NCBI GenBank assembly: GCA_905612485.1
Contig: CAJQSE010000005.1
Location: 24,848 to 88,847 of the forward strand
Origin: an uncultured Candidatus Nitrosopumilus sp.
Lineage (GTDB): Archaea > Thermoproteota > Nitrososphaeria > Nitrososphaerales > Nitrosopumilaceae
Length of the DNA stretch: 64,000 nt
Direction: 5' to 3'
Numbering within the stretch: position 1 is the first letter of the stretch; every line of letters starts with the position of its first letter. A program made the position numbers and the translations under genes. Shown in pieces: positions 1 to 10,001 of this stretch. The notes below the pieces were generated by a model that did no database searches, had not been told where the DNA came from, and saw nothing but the letters and a program-made list of their open reading frames with translations.

Positions 1-197
1 ATAGTGTATGCACCTACACTACTGCCAACACCTGATGGAAATACAAGAATGATATCTTTAATTGCTTTTCCAAAAAGAGGGTGTTTTTTATCACTAATAA
101 TTCCAGTTTTTTTATCAACTGTTCCCAAAAAATTAATTGGATCATTTGATTTTAAAACAATACCTTCTACCTTTCCTGAAACTAAAATTTTATTCAT
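1..197 (-). CDS. Aconitase X swivel domain / phosphomevalonate dehydratase small subunit (DUF126), partial at window edge
   Basis: Minus-strand reading from ATG at 197: MNKILVSGKVEGIVLKSNDPINFLGTVDKKTGIISDKKHPLFGKAIKDIIFVFPSGVGSSVGAYTI; ATGA overlap with the stop of the upstream large subunit. Confidence 0.8.
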   Translation of the reverse strand, partial: MNKILVSGKVEGIVLKSNDPINFLGTVDKKTGIISDKKHPLFGKAIKDIILVFPSGVGSSVGAYT

Positions 198-1348
198 CTT
201 GTTTCATCTTCGACAATTTGTTTTAATGATTTTAAATTAACATCCACACCATTAGAATTTTTAAGATAAAATGCACCTTTGATACTATTAGTAGTAACTG
301 CATCAACATCATCTTTAGATATCAATGGAGTTAGACATGTACAACAATCAGCAAGAATTTCACATCCAGCACGCTCAAGTTCTGTTATGTAACCAATTTT
401 TTGTGCCTGTTCCTTTACAGTTCGAGGTAAGAAAACCATGCATCTTTTTTGAAATGAACGACCTTTTAGTTTAGCAGTAAGATCAGAAATTTCATCTAAA
501 CCTAGTTGAGGACTACCCAGTGTAATTAAATCGCCTTTTTCTGCAGTGTTGAGCTCATCATGAACATTTTGCATTTCTTTTTCATCAAAATCTATTTTTT
601 CAGTATTTGAGTCACCTTCACCAAAAATAAATTTAGCACAAGTTCCAGATGTTCCCATTCCACCACACATTGCTTTAGATTGTCTTTGATCCATTTCACC
701 AAGGCCAGAAATATTTACAGATGTATCACCTAATTTTCCAGCATAAAATCCCAACATCCCATATGTTAATTCATTTGGATTTTTAACTTTCATTCGTATT
801 GTAATATTTGGGGTATCTTCTTTTCTTAATGAGGAATAAGGGCTTTTACCAACAATAGCACTAGCTAGTGCACTAAATGCACTTTCTTTGTTTGTTTTTA
901 AATTATCATATGAATTTGCATGGATGGCAGCATTACTTTCTGCAAATGCAACTTGTGTTCCATTTTTAGGAATATCAAAAATTTCATAAGGAATACAAGA
1001 AAAGGATGGAATAACTCCCATTGTTTCATATGAATTTTTAATGGATAATTGCTTTGAAATAAAATTTTCATCTAATTTGTAATTAGATACATTATCAATA
1101 TCAAACCCCATTGGATTCAAAGTTGTTTTTACTGTAACACGAGCATCTTTACTAACGCTAGATAGAAGTTCTTCTCCAGCATCACCAATTGTGTTATAAT
1201 TTACACCAGAAAGATGAGCCCATTCAATAGGAATTAATTTTTCAGCATCAGTTGCTTCACCAGTTGCAACCAAAATTCTATATGCCATTTGCATAGTTTC
1301 TCCTTGTTCGCCTTTTAGTGCAGATTCTTCATCTCTAGTTAATTCCAA
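194..1348 (-). CDS. Aconitase X catalytic domain / phosphomevalonate dehydratase large subunit (DUF521)
   Basis: 384-aa ORF; MCGGMGTSGTCAKF and CEILADCCTC motifs; paired with small subunit. Confidence 0.85.
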   Translation of the reverse strand: MELTRDEESALKGEQGETMQMAYRILVATGEATDAEKLIPIEWAHLSGVNYNTIGDAGEELLSSVSKDARVTVKTTLNPMGFDIDNVSNYKLDENFISKQLSIKNSYETMGVIPSFSCIPYEIFDIPKNGTQVAFAESNAAIHANSYDNLKTNKESAFSALASAIVGKSPYSSLRKEDTPNITIRMKVKNPNELTYGMLGFYAGKLGDTSVNISGLGEMDQRQSKAMCGGMGTSGTCAKFIFGEGDSNTEKIDFDEKEMQNVHDELNTAEKGDLITLGSPQLGLDEISDLTAKLKGRSFQKRCMVFLPRTVKEQAQKIGYITELERAGCEILADCCTCLTPLISKDDVDAVTTNSIKGAFYLKNSNGVDVNLKSLKQIVEDETR

Positions 1349-1381
1349 TGGTCAATTATCATTATTACAGTTATAATACTT

Positions 1382-2053
1382 GTGCGTAAATTTCAATTGA
1401 AAATGAAAAGAATTCTTACGGGTATGACAAATACCATGAATGCTGTAAAACCACCAAGAATTACAGCATTAAGAGATCTACATAATGCAGAAACAGGTCC
1501 ATTTAGTATTTTAATTGGAACTATACTTTCCGCAAGAACTAAAGATGAAACAACTACAAAAGCAGTAAAAGCATTATTTTTAAAATATAAAAATCCTGAA
1601 GATTTAGCAAATGCAAAAATAAAAGATGTAGAAAAAATAATTAGATCAATTGGATTTTTTCATGTTAAATCTAAAAGAATTATAGAAGTTGCAAAAATAA
1701 TTCATGAAAGATATAAAGATAAAGTTCCAGAAGATCTGGATACGCTAGTACAGTTACCAGGTGTTGGAAGGAAAACTGCTAATTGTGTTTTAGTGTATGC
1801 ATTTGAAAAACCAGCTATCCCAGTTGATATTCATGTTCATAGAATTTCAAATAGATTAGGTTTAGTGAATACAAAAAATCCTGAAGAAACAGAACAAGAG
1901 TTAATGAAAAAAATAGATAAAAAATATTGGATTGACATAAATGATACATTTGTAATGTATGGTCAAAATATTTGTAAGCCTATTTCTCCAATGTGTGATG
2001 TTTGTAAAATTAAAAAAAGTTGTAAATATTATAAAACTAAGAACGTTTCTTAG
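1382..2053 (+). CDS. nth: Endonuclease III (HhH-GPD, 4Fe-4S)
   Basis: LPGVGRKTANCVL HhH motif, VDIHVHRISNRLG, C-terminal CKPISPMCDVCKIKKSC cluster. Confidence 0.93.
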   Translation: MRKFQLKMKRILTGMTNTMNAVKPPRITALRDLHNAETGPFSILIGTILSARTKDETTTKAVKALFLKYKNPEDLANAKIKDVEKIIRSIGFFHVKSKRIIEVAKIIHERYKDKVPEDLDTLVQLPGVGRKTANCVLVYAFEKPAIPVDIHVHRISNRLGLVNTKNPEETEQELMKKIDKKYWIDINDTFVMYGQNICKPISPMCDVCKIKKSCKYYKTKNVS

Positions 2054-2702
2054 TAAAATATAATGTTGCACCTAAAAGTCCAATCCCTGCTGCAACATAA
2101 AATGGGAAAAATGCAAACATATTTTTTCCAGGATCACCAGACAATATGTCTATAATCATAACTCCAGAATTTATTGCAGGTGGATCAGTACTTCCTTGCA
2201 TTCCATAAACTGAATACGACTCAATTTCAAATTGTCCAATATCCAAATTTGTTACAACTATTCTTGCTCCATTGTTTACAGTTAATCCTGCTCTATCAGT
2301 ATATGACACAATAGATTTTGCTTGAGGATACCACCCTCTATCTAAATCACTATGAACAACAATGTATCCCTCATCAGGAGTTTGTACCGCAACCCAAAAT
2401 TTATTGTCAGGTTTTGGACCCATACCAACTTCAATAAATTCACTATTATCCAGTTTATCATATACTCTAAAAACGGCATTACCATCTGGATTTGCATAAA
2501 GTAAATTGTTATCAATAGTAATTTGCCAGCTTACACTGTGAATATTATCTAGTGGAATTATTGGTGCATTACGCAATACGGTGTTAAATTTTTCTGCAGG
2601 AATTTCCATATTTTCAATAATTAAAGAAGGGTTTACTTCTTGAGCAAATGCAGGAGTAATTATGAATCCAAGAAATATAATTATTAAAAATAAATATTTC
2701 AT
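2037..2702 (-). CDS. Secreted membrane-anchored protein of unknown function
   Basis: N-terminal signal peptide and C-terminal TM helix with basic tail. Confidence 0.7.
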   Translation of the reverse strand: MKYLFLIIIFLGFIITPAFAQEVNPSLIIENMEIPAEKFNTVLRNAPIIPLDNIHSVSWQITIDNNLLYANPDGNAVFRVYDKLDNSEFIEVGMGPKPDNKFWVAVQTPDEGYIVVHSDLDRGWYPQAKSIVSYTDRAGLTVNNGARIVVTNLDIGQFEIESYSVYGMQGSTDPPAINSGVMIIDILSGDPGKNMFAFFPFYVAAGIGLLGATLYFTKKRS

Positions 2703-2732
2703 GAGCTAATCTAAATTTGTTTGAATAAATAT

Positions 2733-3875
2733 CTAATCAACAAAAGGTTTTGGATTATCCAAAATTACTTTTGCTACTTCAGGTCTTAAAATAAATTCAG
2801 ATGGTGCTTGTCCATTTTGAATCATTTCTCTAAGTGCAGTTCCACTAATTTGCTCTTTTACATCATTATCATGTGGACATGCCTTTGGAGTTGTATAAGT
2901 TAGACATTTTTTACAGTAGAAGAATGGTGGGAAAAATACTGGAGAAATTTCTAACTCAGGATAATCATCAAAGATTTTTTGTGCTGCCATTGGATCATAA
3001 AATTTTCCAACACCAGCATGATCACGTCCTATAATGATATGAGTACAACCATAATTTTGTCTCATAATTGCGTGATGTATTGCTTCTTTTGGACCAGCAT
3101 ACTTCATTTGTGTATGTAATGTTCCAAGTTGACATCTATTTTCAGGATAGTATAATTTTATCATAGTTTCATAACATTTTACAATCACTTCATCTACAAA
3201 ATCACCAGATTTTTTCTTACCAATTACAGGATTTACAAATACACCATCACGAGTTGTTATGGCTGTTTTTTGTAACATTTCATGTGCTACATGTGGTGGA
3301 TTTCTTGTTTGAAAGGCACAAATTGTTTTCCAACCAGCTTTTACAAAAGATTCTCGAGTTTGAATTGGTGTTAATCTATTTTTTCTAATTTCAGTATCAT
3401 TTGGTCTTTGGAGATAATCAATTTTTCCACTAACCAAGAAATCTTTCATTGACATTGTATATGCAACACCAGGATGTGATGAATCAGTAGTACCATAGAT
3501 TCCCTGAGCAGTTTTCTCTTTATCAAAAGTAAATGTCTCATCAACATGTAATATTGCAATTCCAATACCATCTGGATTTTGTAATAAAACATCTCCTGCT
3601 TCTTTCATTTTAGATGCAGTATTATCATCAACATCAAGTACAATTGGAATAGTCCATGCTAAATCATTGGAAAGTCTTCCACGAGATACAACACTTTCAA
3701 AGTCTTGTTGTCCCAAAAATCCTTCTAAAGGACTAAAAATACCATCTGCAATATTTTCAACATCATTTGCTAAATCTTCAGTAATAGTAATTGAAAATAA
3801 TTCCGTAGCATCAACTTTAGTAATTCTGTTAACTAGAATTCCACCATGAGGTACTATTGAATTATTCTCTGACAT
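2733..3875 (-). CDS. sat: Sulfate adenylyltransferase (ATP sulfurylase)
   Basis: [35 protein letters not shown] motifs. Confidence 0.95.
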   Translation of the reverse strand: MSENNSIVPHGGILVNRITKVDATELFSITITEDLANDVENIADGIFSPLEGFLGQQDFESVVSRGRLSNDLAWTIPIVLDVDDNTASKMKEAGDVLLQNPDGIGIAILHVDETFTFDKEKTAQGIYGTTDSSHPGVAYTMSMKDFLVSGKIDYLQRPNDTEIRKNRLTPIQTRESFVKAGWKTICAFQTRNPPHVAHEMLQKTAITTRDGVFVNPVIGKKKSGDFVDEVIVKCYETMIKLYYPENRCQLGTLHTQMKYAGPKEAIHHAIMRQNYGCTHIIIGRDHAGVGKFYDPMAAQKIFDDYPELEISPVFFPPFFYCKKCLTYTTPKACPHDNDVKEQISGTALREMIQNGQAPSEFILRPEVAKVILDNPKPFVD

Positions 3876-3885
3876 GTTTAGCTCT

Positions 3886-4641
3886 CTATTTATGGTCTAT
3901 ATGAAGGCCACATTCTTTGTTACCATCTTGTTCCCACCACCATCTACCTGCACGAAGATCCTCACCTGGTTTTATTGCTCGAGTGCAAGGTTCACATCCA
4001 ATACTTGTAAAACCTTTGTCAAGAAGACTGTTGTATGGTAAATTATTTTTTTTAATATATTCTTGAATTTGATCCCAAGTCCAATCAACTATTGGATTAA
4101 TTTTTAAGATTTCACCATGTCCATGATCTAATTGAAACATTGTAACATCTTCACGATTTTTTGTCTGATCACGTCTTAATCCTGTTATCCAACCATCTAA
4201 AGTATTCAACATTTTATTCATTGGATGGACTTTCCGAATTTCACAACAAAGTTTTCTGTTATCTACACTTTCATAGAAAAGATCTAATCCTTTTTCTTTG
4301 ACCATTTCTTCAACTTCTTTTGTATTAGGAAGTAGAACTTCAACTGAAATATTGTACTTTTTTTCAACAATTTCCATAATATCATAGGTTTCTTGTGGAA
4401 GTCTTCCAGTACCAAGAGTAAAAAATCGAAAATTAGGATTAATTTTTAACATAATATCCATAACAACGGTATCTTCAGCACCAAAACTTGATGCTTTAGC
4501 AACTTTAGGATGTAAATTATTTGATACCCACTGCAAAGCTTCATCAGTAGTTTTGATTGTAGAATTCAGATTATCTACTTGTTCCTGTGTAAATTTTGTC
4601 ACATATTCATATAAAATATTTCTTTTATATTGATTACCCAA
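3886..4641 (-). CDS. cysH: Phosphoadenylyl-sulfate/adenylyl-sulfate reductase
   Basis: [13 protein letters not shown]-loop-like motif, [17 protein letters not shown]-terminal [23 protein letters not shown]. Confidence 0.92.
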   Translation of the reverse strand: MGNQYKRNILYEYVTKFTQEQVDNLNSTIKTTDEALQWVSNNLHPKVAKASSFGAEDTVVMDIMLKINPNFRFFTLGTGRLPQETYDIMEIVEKKYNISVEVLLPNTKEVEEMVKEKGLDLFYESVDNRKLCCEIRKVHPMNKMLNTLDGWITGLRRDQTKNREDVTMFQLDHGHGEILKINPIVDWTWDQIQEYIKKNNLPYNSLLDKGFTSIGCEPCTRAIKPGEDLRAGRWWWEQDGNKECGLHIDHK

Positions 4642-4686
4642 AAATTTATGCTAAATTATAAACAAGTGAAATTCAAAATAGAAAAG

Positions 4687-5802
4687 ATGAATAAAATATC
4701 ATATGTAGTAGTTTTCCCCAGTATATTTTCTAAAAATAAAATTCCACAATTAATTAAAAATATTAAAAAAATTCTTAAAATAAAAAATCAAGAATATAAT
4801 TCTGTAAAACGTGATGGAGATATTATTTTAGTTGATGCAAATGATCCTGTATTTGCATCATCAGTTATCAATTTACTTTTTGGTATTGAAAAAATTATTA
4901 TTGCAAGACAAATAAAAAATGATTTTCAAAGTATTATTTCAGAAATTACAACAATTGGAGGTAATTTATTATTAAAAGGAGAAAAATTTTTAGTTAAAGT
5001 AGAAGGAATGTCAAAAGGATTTCTTGTTAAAGATATAGAGATAGCATCTACTTCTAACATAATAGAAAAAAAATCAAATTTAGGAGCTCATCCAGGTACT
5101 GATGAAAATTTTGATAAATTGCTTTACACTTATTTAACAAAAAATAATGCATACATTTGCATTTTTTTAGATAAAGGTAAAGGTGGAATTCCATATCAAT
5201 CACAAAATCAACAAACAATTTGTGCGATATATGATGAAATTTCCGCAGTATCTTGTTATGAAACAATTAAGCAAGGATATGATACAAAGATCATAGTTTG
5301 TTATAGACAAAAATCTGAATTAATGAATTTAGCTAAAATAATTAATCAAATAATTCCAAGATTAGTACAAGAAAAAATTGAATTGGAATTTTATTTTTTA
5401 AAAATAAAACCAAATGGAATCAAAAATTATTTAATTTATATAAATTCAATATTAGAAATTATGTTAAATCATTCAAACAATAGAATATCTTTAGCCTTAT
5501 CACCATTGATATTTCCTGCAAATTTTATTGATAATGCATTAAATTATGTATTCAGTAAAAACAAAATTCCAATTATTCCTCTAACAGGTGTAGATAATGA
5601 ACTATTTACAGAAGCAAAAGAAATTGGTTTAGAACGAAATATTAAGAAATTAGAAAAAATGATCAATATTAGTTCAAATGATGTTCCCAAATTTTCTAAA
5701 ACAAGTGTAGAGTATGCTCTTAAAACAAAACAAAAAATTTTTGTTAAAGTAGGAGTAAATAATGTTCATGATATTTTAGACTCATTAAATGAAAATCATT
5801 GA
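4687..5802 (+). CDS. THUMP-domain ThiI-like protein with apparently degenerate PP-loop
   Basis: ORF track starts at 4630, but that overlaps the divergent cysH start; internal ATG at 4687 preferred. THUMP-like LVKVEGMSKGFLVKDIE..., DKGKGGIPYQSQ resembles ThiI linker. Confidence 0.65.
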   Translation: MNKISYVVVFPSIFSKNKIPQLIKNIKKILKIKNQEYNSVKRDGDIILVDANDPVFASSVINLLFGIEKIIIARQIKNDFQSIISEITTIGGNLLLKGEKFLVKVEGMSKGFLVKDIEIASTSNIIEKKSNLGAHPGTDENFDKLLYTYLTKNNAYICIFLDKGKGGIPYQSQNQQTICAIYDEISAVSCYETIKQGYDTKIIVCYRQKSELMNLAKIINQIIPRLVQEKIELEFYFLKIKPNGIKNYLIYINSILEIMLNHSNNRISLALSPLIFPANFIDNALNYVFSKNKIPIIPLTGVDNELFTEAKEIGLERNIKKLEKMINISSNDVPKFSKTSVEYALKTKQKIFVKVGVNNVHDILDSLNENH

Positions 5803-5832
5803 AAATTTAAACAGTATATTTAATTAGAAATT

Positions 5833-7068
5833 ATGTTCAAAATAGGGGAATTTATCTATCCGTGGGGAAGTGGTCATTATTCTCGAATGATGAGACTAAA
5901 TGATGCATTATCAAATGAAATTAAAGATGAATTAGAAGTTCATTTTTCAAGTAAAGATCATGTTTATCAAAAATTATTAAAAAAATTCCCTGATAAAAAA
6001 GATAAAATTCATGAAATTTTAATGCCAACTCCAATTGATGGAAAATTTGGTCCTAGTATTTCAAAATCATTGATGAATATACTATTACCAATCCAAAATA
6101 ATCCTTCATTAATAAAACAGATTATGAATTATTTAAGAGAAGAAAGAAAACTATACAATAAAGAAAAATTTGATTTAGTAATAAATGATGGAGATATGGG
6201 TTCAAATATTTTAGCAAATAATAGAAACATCCCAAGTTTATTTGTAACAAATCAATTTAGACCAAAATTATATAATTCAAGATCATATCTTTATCCATCA
6301 CTAATTTTTATAGCAAAACAAATCAATAAAGCATCAAAAATTCTTGTTGCAGATTCTCCTCCTCCATATACTATGTGTGAATATAATCTAAATTTTATCA
6401 AAGAATCTGAACATAAAGTAGTTTATGTTGGCCATTTTACAAATAGTAAAAAAATTAAAAATCAGACTAAAACTGATCTAGAAAAATTGGTAAAAAATAA
6501 TGAATTTGGTTATTGGATGAGAACGGGAAATAAATCAGCTAATGATGCAACTGGTGAAAGATATAATGAAGTCTTCAGCAAAAATGAAATGATAAAAGAA
6601 AAAAGAATTATTTCACATGCTAGAAATGAATCAAGTATTGATTCAGTAATTGGAAAAGATGGTAAAAAATATTCGATTTCAGATGCTTTAGAAAAGAAAA
6701 TAGATTGGATACAAATTGATATTGGTTTTCTTTCAGAACAAGAAAAAAACACAGTCTTAGATTTATGTAAATATGCAGTTGTAAACGGTTCCCATACAGT
6801 AATGGGTGAGATAATGGGTGAAAAGGCAAAACCGATAATTGGAATTCCAATTCATGATGAAAATACAAATAATATCAAATGGGCTGATGAGAAAAAATTA
6901 GGAATTTTAGTTTCAAAAACAGAACAAGTTGTAGGTGCTATTTCTAAAATTAAAGAAAATTATGAAATATTTGAAGGGAATTTGAATGAATTTTCAAAGA
7001 ATTTTGTGCCTAATGGTGCTGAAAATTCAGCAAAAATTGCATCTGAACTGTTAGAAGAAAAGAGATAA
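5833..7068 (+). CDS. Glycosyltransferase-like protein (MurG/GT-B-like)
   Basis: N-terminal GSGHYSRMMRL and C-terminal VVNGSHTVMGEIMGEKAKPIIGIPIHDE. Confidence 0.55.
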   Translation: MFKIGEFIYPWGSGHYSRMMRLNDALSNEIKDELEVHFSSKDHVYQKLLKKFPDKKDKIHEILMPTPIDGKFGPSISKSLMNILLPIQNNPSLIKQIMNYLREERKLYNKEKFDLVINDGDMGSNILANNRNIPSLFVTNQFRPKLYNSRSYLYPSLIFIAKQINKASKILVADSPPPYTMCEYNLNFIKESEHKVVYVGHFTNSKKIKNQTKTDLEKLVKNNEFGYWMRTGNKSANDATGERYNEVFSKNEMIKEKRIISHARNESSIDSVIGKDGKKYSISDALEKKIDWIQIDIGFLSEQEKNTVLDLCKYAVVNGSHTVMGEIMGEKAKPIIGIPIHDENTNNIKWADEKKLGILVSKTEQVVGAISKIKENYEIFEGNLNEFSKNFVPNGAENSAKIASELLEEKR

Positions 7069-7092
7069 TAGATTATTTTAGAAATTTTTATC

Positions 7093-7160
7093 ATCTGGCA
7101 CGCGGGATTTCGATGGGCGAACGGACCGCAAGGGATGATGAAAAAATCTGCGTGCCAGAT
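7093..7160. ncRNA. Candidate structured RNA / long hairpin, class unknown
   Basis: Perfect 11-bp inverted repeat ATCTGGCACGC (7093-7103) / GCGTGCCAGAT (7150-7160), extendable past one bulge by GGATTT/AAATCT; GC-rich in an AT-rich intergenic region. Confidence 0.55.
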
Positions 7161-7175
7161 AAAATATCGATCAAT

Positions 7176-7195
7176 AAAGAACGTGCGAACGCTTT
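7176..7195. other. Small hairpin with GCGA (GNRA-type) tetraloop
   Basis: AAAG-(AA bulge)-CGT-GCGA-ACG-CTTT followed by T; shares GCGAACG with the 7093-7160 element. Confidence 0.35.
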
Positions 7196-7221
7196 TATGG
7201 AAAAAATTAATGTAAATTTCA

Positions 7222-7533
7222 TTGGTTGTTTGTCCTGAATGTACAGCAAGAGCAAAAAAGAAAATTTTAACTAAATATGAAGAAGAAGTAGAAGAAGAGG
7301 ATAGAGATAGACAAGATCTTTACAAATTATACGATGAAGTTGAAATTCCAATGGAAATGGATAAAAATACAAAAAATTTTATTTGTAAAAAATGTGGATT
7401 ATATGCATCAAGAGAGCAGGTTTCAGATATTAGATTCAAATTAAATCAAAAAGAAAGAACACGTGATGATAAACATGATGACTATCTTGAATGGTGGTCA
7501 AAAAGTAAAAAAGATAAAAATTTAGATAATTAG
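7222..7533 (+). CDS. Zinc-ribbon protein of unknown function
   Basis: CPEC...CKKC pattern; TTG start. Confidence 0.7.
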   Translation: MVVCPECTARAKKKILTKYEEEVEEEDRDRQDLYKLYDEVEIPMEMDKNTKNFICKKCGLYASREQVSDIRFKLNQKERTRDDKHDDYLEWWSKSKKDKNLDN

Positions 7534-7546
7534 TAATGAATTAACA

Positions 7547-7945
7547 ATGGTAAAGAAAGATAGTATTCCTGATTTGGTTACTAATGAAATTCAAAATGCT
7601 AAATTTGAAAAACCAAAGAAATTGAAAATATCAGAATATGTTTTAGAAATGAATTAAGAAGACAATAAAACATACACTCAATTGTATGAACCATTAGAAG
7701 ATAGAAGACAAATTATCACAATGGATTTACCAAAAAAAATTAAAATTTTAGAATTAGAAAAAGGATTAGTATACAAATTTACTTTTGAACAGTACAAAGC
7801 ACCATTAAGTAAAAAAATTCCAGAGTTTTTGTAGAAAGAAAAAGAAATAAATATAATTTATGATTTTAAATTAAAATCAATTAAATTAATAGATGAAGGA
7901 GGTTCTAATCAAGCCTCAGAAAATAAGATTAATCAATTTTTGTAG
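7547..7945 (+). pseudogene. ORF interrupted by two in-frame stops (TAA 7655-7657, TAG 7832-7834)
   Basis: Single frame reads MVKKDSIPDLVTNEIQNAKFEKPKKLKISEYVLEMN*EDNKTYTQLYEPLEDRRQIITMDLPKKIKILELEKGLVYKFTFEQYKAPLSKKIPEFL*KEKEINIIYDFKLKSIKLIDEGGSNQASENKINQFL*. Confidence 0.6.
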
Positions 7946-8729
7946 AATCTAATTGTTTTTTAAAAGATTTTCCTAAAATTGGATTAATGAAATAAGGAAA
8001 TGTGTGTTTTAACCATACTGCAATACGAACTATGGAAGGTGTAATGATTTCAAGTCTAGATGAATTTGAAGCTTTTACAATTGCTTTTGCAACTGTTTTA
8101 GAATTAAGAGATGTTGGTGAGTATTTTGGCATTTTTTCAAAAGATGGATGATCAAAAAAAGTAGTTTTTACCATTATTGGACTAACAACTGTGATTCCAA
8201 CTCCAGTACCACTAAGTTCATGCTTAAGACCTTCAGAAAATCCTAACATTGCAAATTTTGATGCACAGTATGAAGCAATTCCAGGTAAACCAAAGCTTGC
8301 AGCAACAGATGCTACATTCACTATATGACCTGATTTTTTCTCTAGCATTGATGGAAGAAAATTTTTGGTGCAATAAATCATACCAAAATAATTAGTTTCC
8401 ATTTGAGATTCTATATCATTTATTGAAAGATCATATACAGAACCATAAATTGCAAAACCAGCATTATTTACCAAAATATCAATAGAATTAAATTTTTTAA
8501 GAACAATTTTTGACATTTTCTCTACTTGATCTTTTTTTGAAACATCACATGTACAAACTAATGTATTTACATTGAATTGTTTTAATTCATTTTCTACTTG
8601 TTCAAGCTTATTTTTTCTTCTTGCAACTAAAATAATACTTGAACCTAATTTTGCAAATTCTATTGCAGTTTGTTTACCAATTCCTGATGATGCTCCAGTG
8701 ATTAAAACTACTTTATTTTTAAAATCCAT
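7929..8729 (-). CDS. Short-chain dehydrogenase/reductase
   Basis: TGASSGIGKQTA, NNAG, YCASKFA motifs. Confidence 0.92.
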   Translation of the reverse strand: MDFKNKVVLITGASSGIGKQTAIEFAKLGSSIILVARRKNKLEQVENELKQFNVNTLVCTCDVSKKDQVEKMSKIVLKKFNSIDILVNNAGFAIYGSVYDLSINDIESQMETNYFGMIYCTKNFLPSMLEKKSGHIVNVASVAASFGLPGIASYCASKFAMLGFSEGLKHELSGTGVGITVVSPIMVKTTFFDHPSFEKMPKYSPTSLNSKTVAKAIVKASNSSRLEIITPSIVRIAVWLKHTFPYFINPILGKSFKKQLDSTKID

Positions 8730-8763
8730 AAATAAAAAAAATCAATTAATGATAAAGTGCTTT

Positions 8764-9780
8764 CTATTCATTTTGATTTTTTGGAATTTTACTCAAGGCT
8801 AATTTTACTAATAATAGCCATGTAATGGCTATTGGAATATAATATGTTGCAATTCTCCAACCAATTACTGCATCCCATGCAAGAATTCCTTCAATGATGG
8901 TAAAGTCAAATGGATTTAAATTATTTAGATAAGCCACAATACCAAATTCAGCTAAACCTGAACCACCAATTGTAATAGGTAAATTTCCAATTGCATTTGC
9001 ACCCATAACTGCCATTATTGAATCAAACATACTAATTATGTATCCAGTTCCCATTGCTATAATCATAAAAGAGATTCCATAAAATGACCAGGATACAAGT
9101 GAAAGTAAGAAAGAAACTGTAAAGATTTTTTTAGATTCTGATGTTTGTATATTTTCTCTAATCATAGTACATGTTTCTTCCATCCAAGAATTTGTTTGAT
9201 CAATAATTTTAATTCCTTTTTCTTTTCCTAATTTTTTAACAACTATTTCTAAAATATTTGGAACTTGAAATGTATGTTTAGAAGATAAAAAGAACATAAC
9301 CATCCATAAAAATGTTATAGAAATACTAGTAGCTAAAATAACTATCCCAACAACATATGCTCCATTCAATAATGCAATTATTCCTGCTAACATAGATAAC
9401 AAACCTGCTGCAAGTACCTCAGTTACAATATCAACAAGTGCAATCCATGTGGCTTTTGACAGTGCAATTCCCTTTTTCTTCAAATAATAAATTACAACAA
9501 ATTCTGCTCCAATAAACATTGGAGTTGTAAATTTAATAAATTCACTACCAACTCTAACACCAACTAATTTAAAAAATGAATCAGTATTACCAAGATATTT
9601 TCTTGTAATATATGCAAATTTAATTCCCTGTAAACCCAGTTTAATCATCATTGCAATAATTGCACCCACAAATGGGAAAATCCCAATTGCAAGAATATCT
9701 TCTATCTTAATATCAAATTGAATAGCAATTAGAATAATTGGAATTAATGTAACAGGTATAGCTACTATTCTCCAGTTCAT
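8764..9780 (-). CDS. Lysylphosphatidylglycerol synthase TM region-like / flippase-like membrane protein (UPF0104-like)
   Basis: Multi-TM 338-aa protein; IGNLPITIGGSGLAEFG motif. Confidence 0.7.
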   Translation of the reverse strand: MNWRIVAIPVTLIPIILIAIQFDIKIEDILAIGIFPFVGAIIAMMIKLGLQGIKFAYITRKYLGNTDSFFKLVGVRVGSEFIKFTTPMFIGAEFVVIYYLKKKGIALSKATWIALVDIVTEVLAAGLLSMLAGIIALLNGAYVVGIVILATSISITFLWMVMFFLSSKHTFQVPNILEIVVKKLGKEKGIKIIDQTNSWMEETCTMIRENIQTSESKKIFTVSFLLSLVSWSFYGISFMIIAMGTGYIISMFDSIMAVMGANAIGNLPITIGGSGLAEFGIVAYLNNLNPFDFTIIEGILAWDAVIGWRIATYYIPIAITWLLLVKLALSKIPKNQNE

Positions 9781-9839
9781 TTGATATTTTATTCAAAGAA
9801 TCAAATATGAAAGTTGATAAAATTTTAGTTGATGAATTC

Positions 9840-9861
9840 TCATGCCTAAAAATAGGCATGA
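9840..9861. repeat. Perfect inverted repeat in divergent intergenic region
   Basis: tCATGCCTA-AAAA-TAGGCATGa. Confidence 0.8.
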
Positions 9862-10001
9862 AAAAGACGATTAAATTGAAATTAAGATAAATTTCTAACT
9901 AATTCTAAATTTAAAATAATTATAAAATAAATTTCAGTAAAAAATTTCTTAAATTATCATCTAGTTTGAAATATAAGCAAAGAAAAGTAATCTAGACAAG
10001 A

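Noticed and set aside
7093-7160. tRNA interpretation of the structured element (either strand)
   Set aside because: Too short, no D/anticodon/T arms and no acceptor-type geometry despite the long terminal stem.
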